From positions 310,001 through 374,000 of the forward strand of contig JAZGUH010000141.1 in assembly GCA_037893225.1 (NCBI GenBank): a stretch of 64,000 bases of DNA, written 5' to 3'. Numbering within the stretch: position 1 is the first letter of the stretch; the number at the start of each line of letters is the position of its first letter. This document shows, piece by piece, positions 10,674-22,499 of this stretch. The notes beneath the pieces are model-generated. The model did not search any database, was not told where the DNA came from, and saw nothing but the letters and a program-made list of their open reading frames with translations. The position numbers and the translations under genes are program-made. This DNA comes from Hippasteria phrygiana. Taxonomy: Eukaryota > Echinodermata > Asteroidea > Valvatida > Goniasteridae.

Positions 10674-12433
10674 TTTGCTTAAGCCAATGGGGTGTGCAGC
10701 TATGTCCCCTCACTTGACTGGGTGCAACTGATCTGTGTACATAACCCTGAAGTCGTTCCTCCAACAAAAACATCATTGCCTGACTACAGACAGTGGCTTC
10801 TTTTCAAGTCTTTCCTGACCCCCGCTGGTTTCTTTGTGAGTTTGACTTTGGAGCGGTGATGACAAAACCTCTAGTCTTACACGATTCCAAATCAAGCGCG
10901 ATAAGTAGTTTTCAGATCATCTGAGCGCAACGTTAAATCCCGCTAGGAGGTCATTCTTATCCCTGTGTTGTGTTGACGGCTTTGCAATGTTTAGTTTACA
11001 ACTTGATGTGATTTATCTTTTTCCTTTTTTTTTGCAATATGAACAGCAAAAAAAAATAATTAAAAAATGGCTCATACAACAAGAACCATAACTGATCAAC
11101 ACTGAACTGTTTTCCTTCTGAAATCATTCTCACATCAATGATTGAATCACTTGGTTTGTAATAGGTTTATAAACAATGAGCTGTGGTAGTAAATGAATAC
11201 TAGTTTTCTCTACTACACAAAACCCAGAGCTACATGTATAGTGGTTTTCTCACAGGCGAATTCAGATTCCAGAATTTATGAAGAGCTAGTAACAGACTTG
11301 GGGTTGACTTGCACACAGTCAAGTAAAGAGATAGCAGAACTGTTAACAGCGATTCTGTTGACAATATCTACGCAGACACTCTGACTTCCTACAACAAGAA
11401 ATAACCCACAGATTTCTTCTCCAAGCCACTCCCAGCAGTTTGCCGGCTGAAAATTAAACTATTCGAGCTGCTTTGAACCTCTCACAACATGTGCGTGTTT
11501 CAGCACGAGAACTGAAAAAAAAGAAATTCATCATAATGTCCGTTTGTGAAGGGCTGTCTGACATCCCGATTCTGACATGGTACATACGGTCACGGAAAAG
11601 CGGTCACGGTTTCCTGTCCATGTACTGAAATGGTTTTTTCTCCCCTCCTGTGACAAGATGGATGTCACTCGCGGGACAAGAAATTTTCCAACGTTTATGG
11701 AAAACAGGGAGACTGGCACTTTACTCGGGCAACCATGTAGCTATCGTGTTTGAATGCAGATACATGTAATGTAAGTGTGTTCAACATATTGGTTGCTTTT
11801 ATAAAATGCTAAATGTTTATAATAGATTTTTGCTTTAAGAAACAAATTTCAAAATAAAAAAAATCAAATAAAATTCAAATACTGTCATGTTTACAACACA
11901 GTGCACCACCAAGCAGTTGCGCCGGAGAGATAATTTTGAACCGCACGGTTGACACGTTACCCATACCACCTTGTTGATGCACGAGTATTTCTCAGGATAT
12001 TTCAAGGAAAATACAATGTACATGTACATGTAATATTGAAGAGTATTTAGAAGCCTGGTAAATGCAACAAACTAGCAGCTGTCAAAAATGTCACACTACT
12101 TGAAGGTTCATGCGTATCACAGCACCAGTTAATGTGCGCTTCGTACAAAATGACATTCTTTAGATGGACATGACCTTTTAAAACATGCACAGTGCGAACA
12201 ATGGCCTTTCTGTAGTCAACTCTTGGTGGCCCTCCCTGTACTGCAAATCACATCTATTGAAATTTGATCAAACATAACCCCTCGGATATGCTTCTTGGAA
12301 TACACATGTAAAAAACGGAAAACCAAAAATAAACATTCATTAACCCTAACCCTGCTAAAACCAACAAAATCCAACAATTCGTCAAACAATCCACAAGGGA
12401 AACTGACAAGGTAAATTTGAACAAATTTTCAAG
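10674..12433. other. Non-coding, no gene supported
   Basis: AT-rich DNA. It contains one ACATGTACATGTA site near 12014. From about 12240 to 12433 it resembles the 3' extension of the neighbouring minus SINE, with GTTGGATTTTGTTGG-like and GCAGGGTTAGGGTT words in reverse. No exon was supported. Confidence 0.35.
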
Positions 12434-12556
12434 GTGAACAAAGAAAACTGGCAGGAGCGGGATTTGAACCTGCGACATCCGCAATACCGTACCGGCGCTC
12501 TTCCAACTAAGCTCTCTTGCCCTATGTTGGCGGTCTCCTAAATTGTCAGTATCTTT
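12434..12556 (-). mobile_element. tRNA-derived SINE S1, copy 2 (minus)
   Basis: Read on the minus strand: head GACAATTTAGGAGACCGCC, ATAGGGCAAGAGAGCTTAG (A box region), GTACGGTATTGCGGATGTCG, B box GGTTCAAATCC and tail CTGCCAGTTTTCTTTGTTCA. It abuts copy 3 head to head, with only about 15 bp between the two heads. Confidence 0.8.
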
Positions 12557-12561
12557 GTTCG

Positions 12562-12605
12562 GGTGGGCGCTGACAATTTGGGAGACCACCAACATAGTGC
12601 AAGAT
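12562..12605 (+). mobile_element. SINE S1 copy 3, left part (split by hAT)
   Basis: Head GACAATTTGGGAGACCACC then AACATAGTGCAAGAT. The remainder continues at 14671 after the hAT insertion. The uninterrupted order is visible at 36080-36120, where ACATAGTGCAAGATGGCTCA is contiguous. Confidence 0.8.
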
Positions 12606-12691
12606 TAGGGCTGTGCGTTCACGGGTAATTTTGGATCCGGGTACCCGAACGCCACACTGGTTCGGTTCTCGGGTACCCGGAAGTGGACCGT

Positions 12692-12768
12692 TAAAAAAAA
12701 CAAAAAAACAAAAACAAACAAACAAACAAACAAACAAACAAACAAACAAAAAAACAAAAAAAACAAAT
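12692..12768. repeat. (AAAC)n microsatellite
   Basis: About 77 bp of A-rich sequence with a core of roughly nine AAAC units. Any frame it opens is not a gene. Confidence 0.9.
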
Positions 12769-14010
12769 AAACACTGTCTAATCATAGAGCAAGGTTTGTA
12801 ATGTCCTTGTGTGCACCGTGCAGCCGCTAAAAGGCCCCCACAAAAATAGTTTTGCTTCCGGTTACCCGTTCTAATTTTACGGCTGCGACCCTAAAATTTG
12901 TATCGGCAAGTAACAAAAAAACATAAAAAAATCAATAAAAAAAATAATCCTGTTGTATTTTCCGTCTTCACAAAACGCCTCTCAATAACATATTTCCGTC
13001 AAAAACGCTTGTAATTTGTTTGCCTACTTACATTCGCTATTTTTTTAAAAGAAACCTCCGTTGTTTTTACAAGTTCCCTTCGCGATTACAAGTTCCTTTC
13101 GGTGCGTGATTTCCTATCACCGTGATGAAAACACGCGTGTCATGCTCAATGCAGCAATGCTGTACTGGTTCCCGCCGCGCCGCCCACTAAGTGCCAAAGA
13201 AGGCATGATGGAAATGCGGCAACCAGTCTATGCATGCACTGCATGCCGCACACGTGAACTGCACACAGGGGCCGGGGAGCGAGTGCCGTGTGCTGATTGG
13301 ACGGCACGTGTGCGAGGTGGATCACTGAACTGCGTGATTGGTCTACTATGGCTCTTCATATGGACTTATTGGTTGTTCGGCGCCGGCCAGATATCACAAC
13401 GTTCGTAATAGCCTGTGATTGGGCGACTGCACGGAGCGTGCCACTACATGTATCTTCTTGGTAAAAAAAGAGGTAAAGCCTTGTCCAAAGCGATTTTATA
13501 CTGGGGCGGTTCTTCTGTCGCAGGGACAGCGAAAAATATCCAGCACAAGAACAAAAATGGGGGGTCATGTAGTGTAACCGCCTTATTAAGGCAAAGTTAC
13601 GATCTTGGCTTTGTGTTTATTACTGATTTCAATTATTTCAGGGACACCAGGACCTTTGAAGTTGAACATTAATTATGTTAAATTTGACCTATTATATAAG
13701 ACATTCTCCATTGAAGACGTTTTCACATCTGCAGTCATTACCTGTCGTCCAGTCTCTATAAAAATATCGTTTAGAAGGTTCAGATATTTAAAAAGACCTC
13801 GAGTACGGTTATTTACAGGAGGCGCCGGGGTGTCGCGCCGGCCTTTGCTTGTGCAGTCAAGCGTAACATACACAATAATCCAACAATGGATTGAAATTGC
13901 ACAAATAGCGGCAAATGGCGTCATCCGGCCTGGTGGTACTGTTTTTTGTTTTTTGCTCCATTTTGGCGTCTTCCGTACGCAAGGGGTTAAATATTAAATC
14001 ATCCACAGAG

Positions 14011-14078
14011 TACGAGTTAACCTGGCATGCCTGGGTACGAGTTAACCTGGGTACGAGTTGACTCGGGTACGAGTTGAC
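14011..14078. repeat. Short tandem array of GGTACGAGTTRAC
   Basis: Four imperfect units (TACGAGTTAACC twice, then TACGAGTTGAC twice) inside the hAT element, followed by ACATGTACATGTACATG. Confidence 0.75.
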
Positions 14079-14670
14079 AGGGCACATGTACATGTACATG
14101 TAGTCGGACACCAAAATAATCACACACCATAAAACAGATTTAATACTCCAAGCAAAGCCTCCTCCAAGCAAAGCCTTTTATTGTTTTTGTTTTAACGTAT
14201 ACCCGTAGGCCTAATACGGAGAGCGCTTCCCATTCCCGCTGCCCCAGTGTCTGAGCAACGTTCACTCTCTCAAGATCAATATTACTCCCGCCCGCTCTTT
14301 GATCATACCGCGGAGCTAGTTTAGCCCCAGCGTAAACCGCAGTTCACTTCCATTGACAGACTATAATAAGCAACAAGATAGCTATAGATAAATACAAACA
14401 GCGTTGGCCGACCACATTATTGATACTTTCCATTCACTGCATTTTTGTTGACGCATTGTTTTCAAAACACCGCCGGACGGTTCGGGTCTTTCGAGTCGGA
14501 ACAGAGTTTGAAATAGATCGAATTCTCTGTATTTATTTATTTATTTTTGGTATGAAACCTTACATTGAATTTTTCACTGTAAGTTTCGGGTACCCGAACC
14601 GGAAAAATGGAACCGGATATTGACGCCGGCATTCGGGTATCCGGGTACCCGGATACCCGGAACAGGCCTA

Positions 14671-14770
14671 TGCAAGATAGCTCAGTTGGTAGAGCACCGG
14701 TATGGTATTCCGGAGGTCGCAGGTTCATATCCCGCTCCTGCCAGTTTTCTTTGTTCACTTTGAAAATCTA
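14671..14770 (+). mobile_element. SINE S1 copy 3, right part
   Basis: Begins with the second TGCAAGAT and continues AGCTCAGTTGGTAGAGCACC (A box), GGTATGGTATTCCGGAGGTC, B box GGTTCATATCC and tail CTGCCAGTTTTCTTTGTTC. It completes the element begun at 12562. Confidence 0.85.
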
Positions 14771-14772
14771 AC

Positions 14773-14870
14773 AATGGTAAAAAGCTGTTGTAATTTGTTG
14801 GATTTGGCAATCAACACAAACTACATTACATGTTGTACATATTGTTGTATTCAGCAGGGTAGCAGCTATG
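14773..14870 (+). repeat. Dispersed repeat R2, copy 1
   Basis: AATGGTAAAAAGCTGTTGTAA and ATTGTTGTATTCAGCAGGGT at the end are shared with 50094-50192 and its duplicate 53562-53660. Here it follows the SINE tail directly and may be part of a longer SINE or LINE-like 3' end. Confidence 0.7.
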
Positions 14871-14879
14871 ATGCTTTTT

Positions 14880-17782
14880 GTCGTATTTAGCAGGGCCATA
14901 TGGAAAACACTAATGAGGGTTAGGCTTAATGACAGGAAAACAGTCCCGACTCAAATTGAAATGTTCACTTACCGTAACAAAATCCTGAATTTCCAAGACA
15001 ATTTTTGATGATGGTAGAAGGAACACGAATGTGAAGACATGTCCACCCAAGATGCATACAGTAGTGGAAATAAGAAAAGAAACAGAGCAAATAGTGTGAG
15101 AATAGGATATAATGTGCAAACATGTAGGATAATTCAAATTTCCAAATTCCAAAATACTGTTTTCATATTTTTGCCAGAAATCAAAATAGGAAAAAAAACA
15201 CTATAAATATGCAGATACAGAGACACAGATATTATACAGATATTAATAGATTTGTTGTTGTATTAATTGAGACTTGGGACAGAACAAATGGGGTGTGATA
15301 AAAACAAACAAAAAAGACAAATTTAACATGGCTTCCTGATGTGCAGAGCTATGAAGACTTGTGTTTCTTTGAACCTGAAATTTAAGCGCCATTCTAAAAA
15401 TGCCTGAGGCTGCAACCCTCCCAAGTTCCCCCACTGTAAAACCATTCCTGGCAATGTCAGTGTTGGTACATATTCTTTTACGGACAGCTTGCCTATGGGA
15501 TACTGTGTACAAAATTGATTGCAAACTGTCCCACAATGCAGCTCAGCATAACACTTTTCCGGGCTACCTGTTAAAGGGTCTACGGTTCGAATCCAGCCAT
15601 GGCATGATTCTCTGTCTGTCTGGTGTTAGCATGAGCTGGGAGAAAGCCTTTATACTGACGTGCCCCCCTATCCCCAGGGAGAAAAGCAAATATCCCCAGT
15701 CTTTAAATACCGTGGCAACCGGAGATAAGCATTCCCTGTCTGGTGGGCCAACAGGGATGTGGGGAGACAGATGTTACTTTTTACATTACATACTGGGCCG
15801 TTTAAATCATAATTGAGATTTATGATTTTGATATGAATGGAGACGGATTTGGCCACTTACTGGAGGGGAGGGGGAGGGGGGGGGGGGGCTGGGCCTGTCT
15901 TTTAACAGCCGAGGCAAGAGCTGAACACTGGCAGCCATGATTGGGTTTGGCAGGAGTGACCTTTCCTTCCCAAAAAAGTTGCAGCCAGAAAAAAAATTAA
16001 AAATTAAAAAATGAAGCAAATTTTTATGATGGTTCACAGGCCCCCTCGTCAAGATGTCCTTAGGACCCAGCATCCAAAAATGATTAATTGTTGACCAAAA
16101 ATAATGCAATTAATCCACCAGGTGACAAGTTTGGGCGGTCCCCACACTAAGTCAAGATGGTGCCTGAACATGACAAAAAACAGGGGAGGAGAGAGAGGAG
16201 GGGGAGGAGTGGAGAGGGGGGAGGGGAGGGGAGGGGGAGGGCGAGGGAGGAGGGAGGAGGGAGTTTAGGGAAGGGGTGGGCACTTGTTTAGGTGAGTACA
16301 TGTATATGTATAGACTTGACCTGCAATCCTGGACAAAACTCGTTGGGACACCCCCCACCCCCAATCATTGTTGGTTCGGTGTGGTTAAAAGTCGACGATT
16401 GAGGAAACTCGTGCGCAGAAAAACATTTGATTGGCGCCAAGTCCCTAACAACGGACATCAACACTGACCGGGGGAAGGGGGTGGTGGTGGTCTGAGTTTT
16501 GTCCAGGATTGTAGACCTATGTGATGCAATTTTGTATAATGTGATGATTTATTTTAAATACTGCCTTTGAGTCAGTGGGGGGGGGGGGGGGGGGTATGAA
16601 CATGGAACCCTCAGTAATAATGGTCAAGAGCACCTGAGAATGGGTACTGACTACTGAGTTTTCATCATTTCTGATGCATGTTTGTATCACTGCCTCACAC
16701 ACACACAAAAAACTACTGTAAATTTGAAAAGCTGCAGAATAAAGAATTTGTTTATTTCACAAATAAATAATTTCTTTGGGCTGTGCATCCCTTAGAAACA
16801 GTGCGAACTCCCCTTTTAAAACACACCAACTCCACTCACTTATCAAGCTTGTTCACTGTACAAACATTTATGCATGATTTTGAATAATTTTAATTGTTTA
16901 TAACATTTAGTGTAAAAACTGCCCGAATACCTATTTAAATATATTAAAATGTACGACTAAGTGATCAGGACAGAAGAGGAAATTTTACAATGCATCAGTT
17001 TCATTATTTTCTTTTTTTCTCCAATTTTTAGTAGAATGATAGGAAGTGAAACTGAGAAAAATAGCTAATCCAAGGAAATGTTACATGCTTTTTACGAAGG
17101 GAATCTGTTTTTCATTGTTTACGTTCGTTGCAATCACCACCCAAATAAAGAACCTAATATAAAGAACACACTCGATGAAATGCACACACACAAATTTAAA
17201 GTACACAGAGATTCTGCCTGCTACATGTTGCCTAGCGTCACGTTTCTCACGCCCCACGAAGGACTGTTTGTTTCAGGGAAGAAGATCCCCACCCCTTCAA
17301 CAGAAACATGTCGAACAACACAATCAGTTGGTACCCACACCATCAACGATTTGACTGACAGGCATCGGGTGGGTTACTGATAAGGCTTCACCCCCTGATA
17401 AGTATAATTAATAATCTTTTGATAATGCCAAATGTCACATCCAAGATAAGTCCGTGATAGCGCACACTCATAACCTCCCGGCCTTGATCGTTGCCATCTA
17501 CATACATGTATGCTTCGATTCCATCGATTTCCATACATAAAAGATAGTCAGAATACGGAAACAAATATTGCGGTAATGAAAGTAGGCATGCAGTATGCCA
17601 TCTCAGTTTTGTACAGACTATGAATAATTTTTCTGATTAGTGTGCGAGTGTGTAAAAGTGCAGCTCAACTCTGTCTCTTCAATTTATTACAAACATTTCA
17701 GGAGGTTGTCTTTGAACGACTAAAAGGTGAAAGATCACCCACAAAGGAAATACAACAGTGTGGTGTTAACTCAATTGTACAA
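14880..17782. other. Non-coding, scattered low-complexity DNA
   Basis: No gene is called. A possible third SINE type is marked by a B box GGTTCGAATCC at 15584-15594 with a weak A-box-like AGCTCAGCAT near 15540. G tracts lie near 15872 and 16575. A minus-strand open hydrophobic stretch ends at a GTAAGT donor at 14973 but has a weak acceptor. Confidence 0.35.
16182..16263. repeat. Purine-only (GGA/GGGA) tract
   Basis: Nearly all purines on the plus strand over about 80 bp, with many GGGG and GAGG words. It could form triplex or G-quadruplex structure. The apparent proline-serine frame on the other strand is an artefact. Confidence 0.85.
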
Positions 17783-17786
17783 TTAA

Positions 17787-18146
17787 AGCTGCGTTCGCAT
17801 TGGACTTTGTAAAAAGTTACCGTGCGTAATTGTTAACATTCCACTGTGGTTATTCTTCCGTGCGTCTGCACTTGGATTACAATGCTCGCGGAAAGTCCTT
17901 GGCATGTAAACTATGCAGTGTTCGAAATGCACGTTTTACATTTTAGTGACGTAAAACTGGCCACGTAACTCTTCCGCTGCACAGTTGGTCCTGTAAAAGT
18001 TCCCGCTGCGGAGGGATAAACGGACAACCGACGATCGACACTTGAAAATTTGGACAGTTTACCGACTGTCCGCACTGGACTTAATTTGGTAAAGTTGACA
18101 GCAGTCTCCGTACGATTTACCAAAAAAAGTCCAATGCAGACACGGC
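17787..18146. mobile_element. TTAA-flanked MITE (piggyBac-like)
   Basis: TTAA lies at both edges (17783-17786 and 18147-18150). The ends after TTAA are GCTGCGTTCGCATTGGAC and, reversed, GCCGTGTCTGCATTGGAC. A related internal inverted pair, CGCACTGGAC, lies near 18070. TTAA duplication suggests piggyBac or a similar TTAA-specific superfamily. There is no coding region. The right end is homologous to 25119-25203. Confidence 0.6.
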
Positions 18147-18445
18147 TTAAGTGTGGCATGTAAGTACAGTTGTGGCAAAAAGTTTACATATACCGTAGTC
18201 CTAGACAAATTCCCAATTCATCCCAAATGATTATACATGCATGAGGAAGGACTCAAAACATGATTTGATTGATATACTGAGAATTTAAATACAATAATTG
18301 CAAGAAATGGAACAACTCCATGAACAATTGAAAGAACAATTTATTATTCTAAAATACTTTCTGTCCAAGTGTACCGGTATGTAAACTTTTGACAACTGCA
18401 CATGTGCTGTACATTGTAGCTTAATTTATGCAAGTTTTATTCACG

Positions 18446-18705
18446 CAAGTTTGCTCCGAACAAGGCTAAAAGGCACTCAAGGTACGGAGGATACAAAAAG
18501 AAAAGAAGAATCACAGATGCAGAAGGCAGGAATTGAGGTTCCTCTTGAAGCAGGAAAGATCGTGAGATGAAGGGAAACATGCACCAGGCAAAGAATTCTA
18601 TAGAGATACAAAACAAGGGACTACATGTAGCTATAGGTAAGAAATTGCTGAGAACAAGCAGAGAGCCGAGTTTCACTTCAATTTTAGGTTCAAACACCGG
18701 GCTAG
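18446..18705 (+). repeat. Dispersed repeat family R1, copy 2
   Basis: Same family and orientation as 76-350, with diverged blocks in the same order. Confidence 0.7.
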
Positions 18706-20372
18706 CTGGTTCCTTAATTCTATCAAAATGTACAAAAATACCTCTGTCAGTCAACTTAAGCCCTACAAATTAACGAACTTACTGCAGGCCACTTATATTT
18801 AAAATAGCCAAAATGCCTTTGATTACAGTACCACAGATATTATGAGTAAACAGCATCGTAATTAACTGGGTAGTTTGTGGTAAAATGTCACTTCCTTCAG
18901 AGCCTACAGCTCATATTAAAATAAATAAATAGAGCAGGCAAACCTATATGCCTTCCAATAGTTTTACAATTAGCACTAGTCAGGAAACCCAGAATTACCC
19001 TAGGACTGCAGACACAACCGCAACATGTGTTCCACAAGCCTTATCACCATCAAAGACAGGCCCTATGTACCCCACAACAGCCCGACTTTACAACTCAGTC
19101 AAGGCAGCCCTAAGGGGCCGCGGTTTCCCCCCTGCTAAGCCACCACTTATATTGATCCAGTTTGCATTGCAACAAGAGCTTCCCCTATCCCTCTCCCCAG
19201 CTTAATTTCCTGTCACACAAAGACAAGGAAGATCATACATTTTGCGTGACTTGGTCATTAAAGGGGGGGGGGGGGGGAATGGTTCATTGTCCCTGTCTCA
19301 TGGTGCGCTGAATTTCTCTCCTCTCAAACCGCCGTTTCCGTAGATTGGCTTAGGATGCTGAAACAACCTAAGAGGAAGATTCCTTCAGAGCATGCCGCAT
19401 TGCACTGGCAGCCTGTGTGTGTCCATCCCCCCCCCCACCCCCTGGTAATACACTGTGACATCACGCAGTCCAGTGCTACCAGTGTACCTTGGTTCATTTA
19501 TCAGTCCATCAGGTCGACTCACCGGCCATATCTTCTCCTCACTGAGTGACACATACTCTAGGGGACAATACCCCCATGCCTGATCACACATCCTCCATCG
19601 ATTCTCTTGCCCAGGGTGTCAGGCTTCTTTTCAGCCAATCAAAAGCCGTTTTCACTTCTGATTTTTCCTTAAGTTAAAGCGGATCTCTGGCCCTTTTCCT
19701 TTTCCTTCAAAAAAATGAGTTGGTCATGAAGTACAAAAACACAAAATGTACAATGAATGCACAATTTGTTGAATTGGACACAATTAGAAATTGTGGGTTC
19801 ATCATTTTGATTTTCTTGGGTATTTCAAATTATATTGTACAAGAAAGATAAAAGCACATCAATTGATATCTGTGCCATTCTTACAAGACACCAGTCGGAA
19901 GTCGCATTCCTCCATTTTGAGCTACTGGCAAAAATCCATTAAGGGTCGAAATTTTCGATTTTAAATGCTAGTTTATGTGAACTTAAATCATACCGTGTTT
20001 TCATTTTTTAAATTTTAGTACAATAACATATTTTTTAAAGATTTTAGTAAGGTAACTCGATGATAATCACCGGAATTTATGTCATCTAATAAAACTAAAA
20101 TTATCATAAATTTTTTAATACTGCTCCGATTTTAACAATTCTTTCAACATTTTAAAGCTTATGATGTGGTCTTTCCAATGGTATATAAATCTAGAAAATA
20201 TTTTTTTGCGATGAGAGAATGTTGTCTATTGAGAGCGCCACATATTAAAAAGTTAGGTTTGAATGTGCTCCAAGTAGTAACTAGAAATCAATGTGAAGAT
20301 GGAATGTAAATTAGAACAGAGATTTTCTCTTTTGCCCTTTCCCGACGTAATATATGAAGCGCTGTATACACT
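18706..20372. other. Non-coding, no gene supported
   Basis: Contains a G15 tract near 19263 and a C-rich run near 19430. No exon or terminal repeat was found. Confidence 0.35.
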
Positions 20373-20555
20373 CAGTGCTTTCCGAGAGCCTGTGTGAAAA
20401 AAATCACAGCCTACTGGGGCGGGACTCGAACCCACGACTTCCTGCTTACTAGTGCAGACGTCAATAACCACTCGAACACCGAGCTTGCCGGGGTCGGCTG
20501 GCCGATTCGAATCCAATGCAGCAGCGGGTACTGCGTAATCAATGTGAAGATGAAA
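20373..20555 (-). mobile_element. tRNA-derived SINE, family S2, copy 1 (minus)
   Basis: Read on minus: AGCTCGGTGTTCGAGTGGTT (A box region), GTCTGCACTAGTAAGCAGGA, then B box GGTTCGAGTCCCGCCCC. It continues into a hairpin-like tail (GCTGTGA..TCACACAGGC). The same layout occurs at 22214-22393. It is a tRNA-like promoter inside a SINE rather than a tRNA gene. Confidence 0.65.
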
Positions 20556-22213
20556 TACAAATCTCAATATATAATATCCACAGGTTTATGTCACACTAGA
20601 CAAATCTCGGGTTTATTTGGGTTGGAAACAAGCAACATGTCACAATTTTCAACCCTGCATTAACCCTGATGTTGGTTTTAACCTGGGTTGAACTCAACCG
20701 TGGTCCAGACTAGGATTGAGATTCTCGCCCCAGGTTGAAAAACCCTGGGTTGAACTCTAAACAAGTTAGGGTTCCCAATACTTTATTAAACCAAAATTCC
20801 CTGAGTTTTCCCTGATATTTCCCCCGAGAAATTTCCAAAATTCCAAGAGAAATATTTTCACTTTAACGAGGTTGCTGCGCAGTCAACAGGTGGTTGCAGC
20901 AAAGACTATGAATCAGAGATTCAGAGGTACATGGAGCAGATCCAATAGTTATTATCTGGAGAAGTGTGTAATATTCACACTGCATAGGCACCATAGCCAA
21001 TAAATGGACAAAACTTGCACCCTTCCGGGTCATTGTCAAATTTCCTGAGTTTTCGCCAATTGTTTCCATTTTTCCCAAATTCTCAGATTTTTCCCGGATT
21101 GGTACAGTTAATGTATTTCATGGGTTAACAAGGAATTACGGCTTGTGCGCATGCATACATCCTAAACTGAGAATTCTGTGCCTACAAGGTTACCACAGAT
21201 TTTCTTTGCTAGCTCGGTAAACACCGAATTGTAGGACATCAACAAAGAATTCAGCATTATGGAGTCCATAAAACTGATCATGAGTTAGACATACAATAGG
21301 TCACTCCACATTTATAAGTGAAATTTTTACAGCAAGGATTTCATAATGAAGGATACATGTACTTCAAGACTATTATTTCTCCTGTTGAGGACTGTCATTA
21401 CCAGAAGTCTTTACAAAACATGAGGGCTCAGCACTGGGTTATTGGGTTCAAGCATTAACTTAACAAGGTCTGTGGTTCCGGAGGAAAATCCCCCACGGAG
21501 GATATCCTAGCCTGGCACAGGTTTCATTAATTCGGCCGCAGTCCCTGATCAACGTTTGGCCAATAATGCCTATTTGTCCAGGCAAACCGTACACCAGCAT
21601 TCAGCCAACAATTTCACCAAGCCAGGAGCAACTGTAGGCAAACACTGCACCCTCCGTCTCCAAACTCTAGCCACCCGGTTTATTAAATTTCAACCGATTT
21701 TGAATTTCAAACACCCTGAAACCCTTGGGTTGGTCGCTGATCTTCTGCAATTTCCTCCGCTTTATTCCACAAGATTGACTGCAAAGTCCCAAGAAATTTT
21801 TATAAATTTGTCTTTCACAAAACTCTTTCTGGAACAGTAAGTTGTAAAAATCTCAAGGGATGTTTGATATTTGCTCGGGATGATGGGATTGGGGATTGAT
21901 GTGTCTTATATGCTCAAATGATTTGTACTAGTCGTCATCGTCCGAGCAAAGACAATTTTCCTCGCACCGTGACATCGAGTAAAGCTCCCAGAGATCTTGT
22001 GTTTGCCCATGACTGGGGCGAGGGGGTAAGGTAGGGATGGTATTTGTTCGGGGAATCAATAAAGAGCTCCAGTTCTTCCTGAATGCAGCATGGGAATACC
22101 GGCAACCACCCTACGGTCATATCTATATCAAGGCAAATATTTGGGATTAGATTGCTTGATTTCTGTTAGAAGACATTTTTGACTTTCCTAACGTGGTGCT
22201 AAACACTATTTTC
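20556..22213. other. Non-coding, CTGGGTTGAAC-rich at left
   Basis: At 20640-20770 the words AACCTGGGTTGAAC, CCAGGTTGAA and CCTGGGTTGAAC recur in both orientations, perhaps a decayed subterminal array of a MITE. The rest is unremarkable. Confidence 0.35.
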
Positions 22214-22393
22214 TAAGTGTTTTTTGAGAGCCTGTGAGAAAAATTCACAGGCTTACTCGGGCTGAATGTGAACCCATGACATCCAACTTCCTAGTGCAGA
22301 TAGATGTCTAACAACTTGACCAACGATCTTGCTGGGGTTGATTGGCTGATTTGAATCCAATCGGAGCGGGTAACCACACAATCAAGATGGAAT
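22214..22393 (-). mobile_element. tRNA-derived SINE, family S2, copy 2 (minus)
   Basis: A diverged copy of 20373-20555: GAGAGCCTGTGAGAAAAATT, CACAGGCTTACTCGGGCTGA, AGTGCAGATAGATGTCTAAC and the outer block TTGAATCCAATCGGAGCGGG correspond in order. The B box is more degraded than in copy 1. Confidence 0.65.
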
Positions 22394-22444
22394 TTATTGT
22401 GGTGGCAGAGGGAGTTCTTCAAAAGAATACTGGAATATTGGAAC

Positions 22445-22499
22445 TGGGGGAGGGGGTGGGGGTGGGTGTGGGGGTGGGGGTGGGGGTGGGAGGAAGGGG
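22445..22499. repeat. G-rich (GGGGGT)n tract
   Basis: Repeated runs of three to five G separated by single T over about 55 bp. Strong G-quadruplex potential on the plus strand. Confidence 0.85.

Larger units (their letters stand above)
12606..14670. mobile_element. hAT-like non-autonomous element inserted in a SINE
   Basis: The 2.07 kb element is bounded by a perfect 8-bp target duplication TGCAAGAT (12598-12605 and 14671-14678), the hAT hallmark. The ends are TAGGGCTGT and ACAGGCCTA (8 of 9 paired). Subterminal sequence at both ends is rich in the palindrome CGGGTACCCG. No hAT transposase is visible. The inside holds an (AAAC)n run and a small GGTACGAGTT array. The flanks together make one tRNA-derived SINE, which confirms the boundaries. 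Confidence 0.85.

Noticed and set aside
14973..15156. Minus-strand hydrophobic exon candidate with GTAAGT donor
   Set aside because: Open over 61 codons and membrane-like, but the acceptor lacks a pyrimidine tract and no neighbour exon with matching phase was found.
16152..16364. Proline-serine-rich frame on minus
   Set aside because: Translation of the purine tract only.
17698..17760. Plus-strand exon after TTTCAG (EVVFERLKGERSP)
   Set aside because: Single candidate on the plus strand with no partner exon and only a fair donor (GTGAAA).
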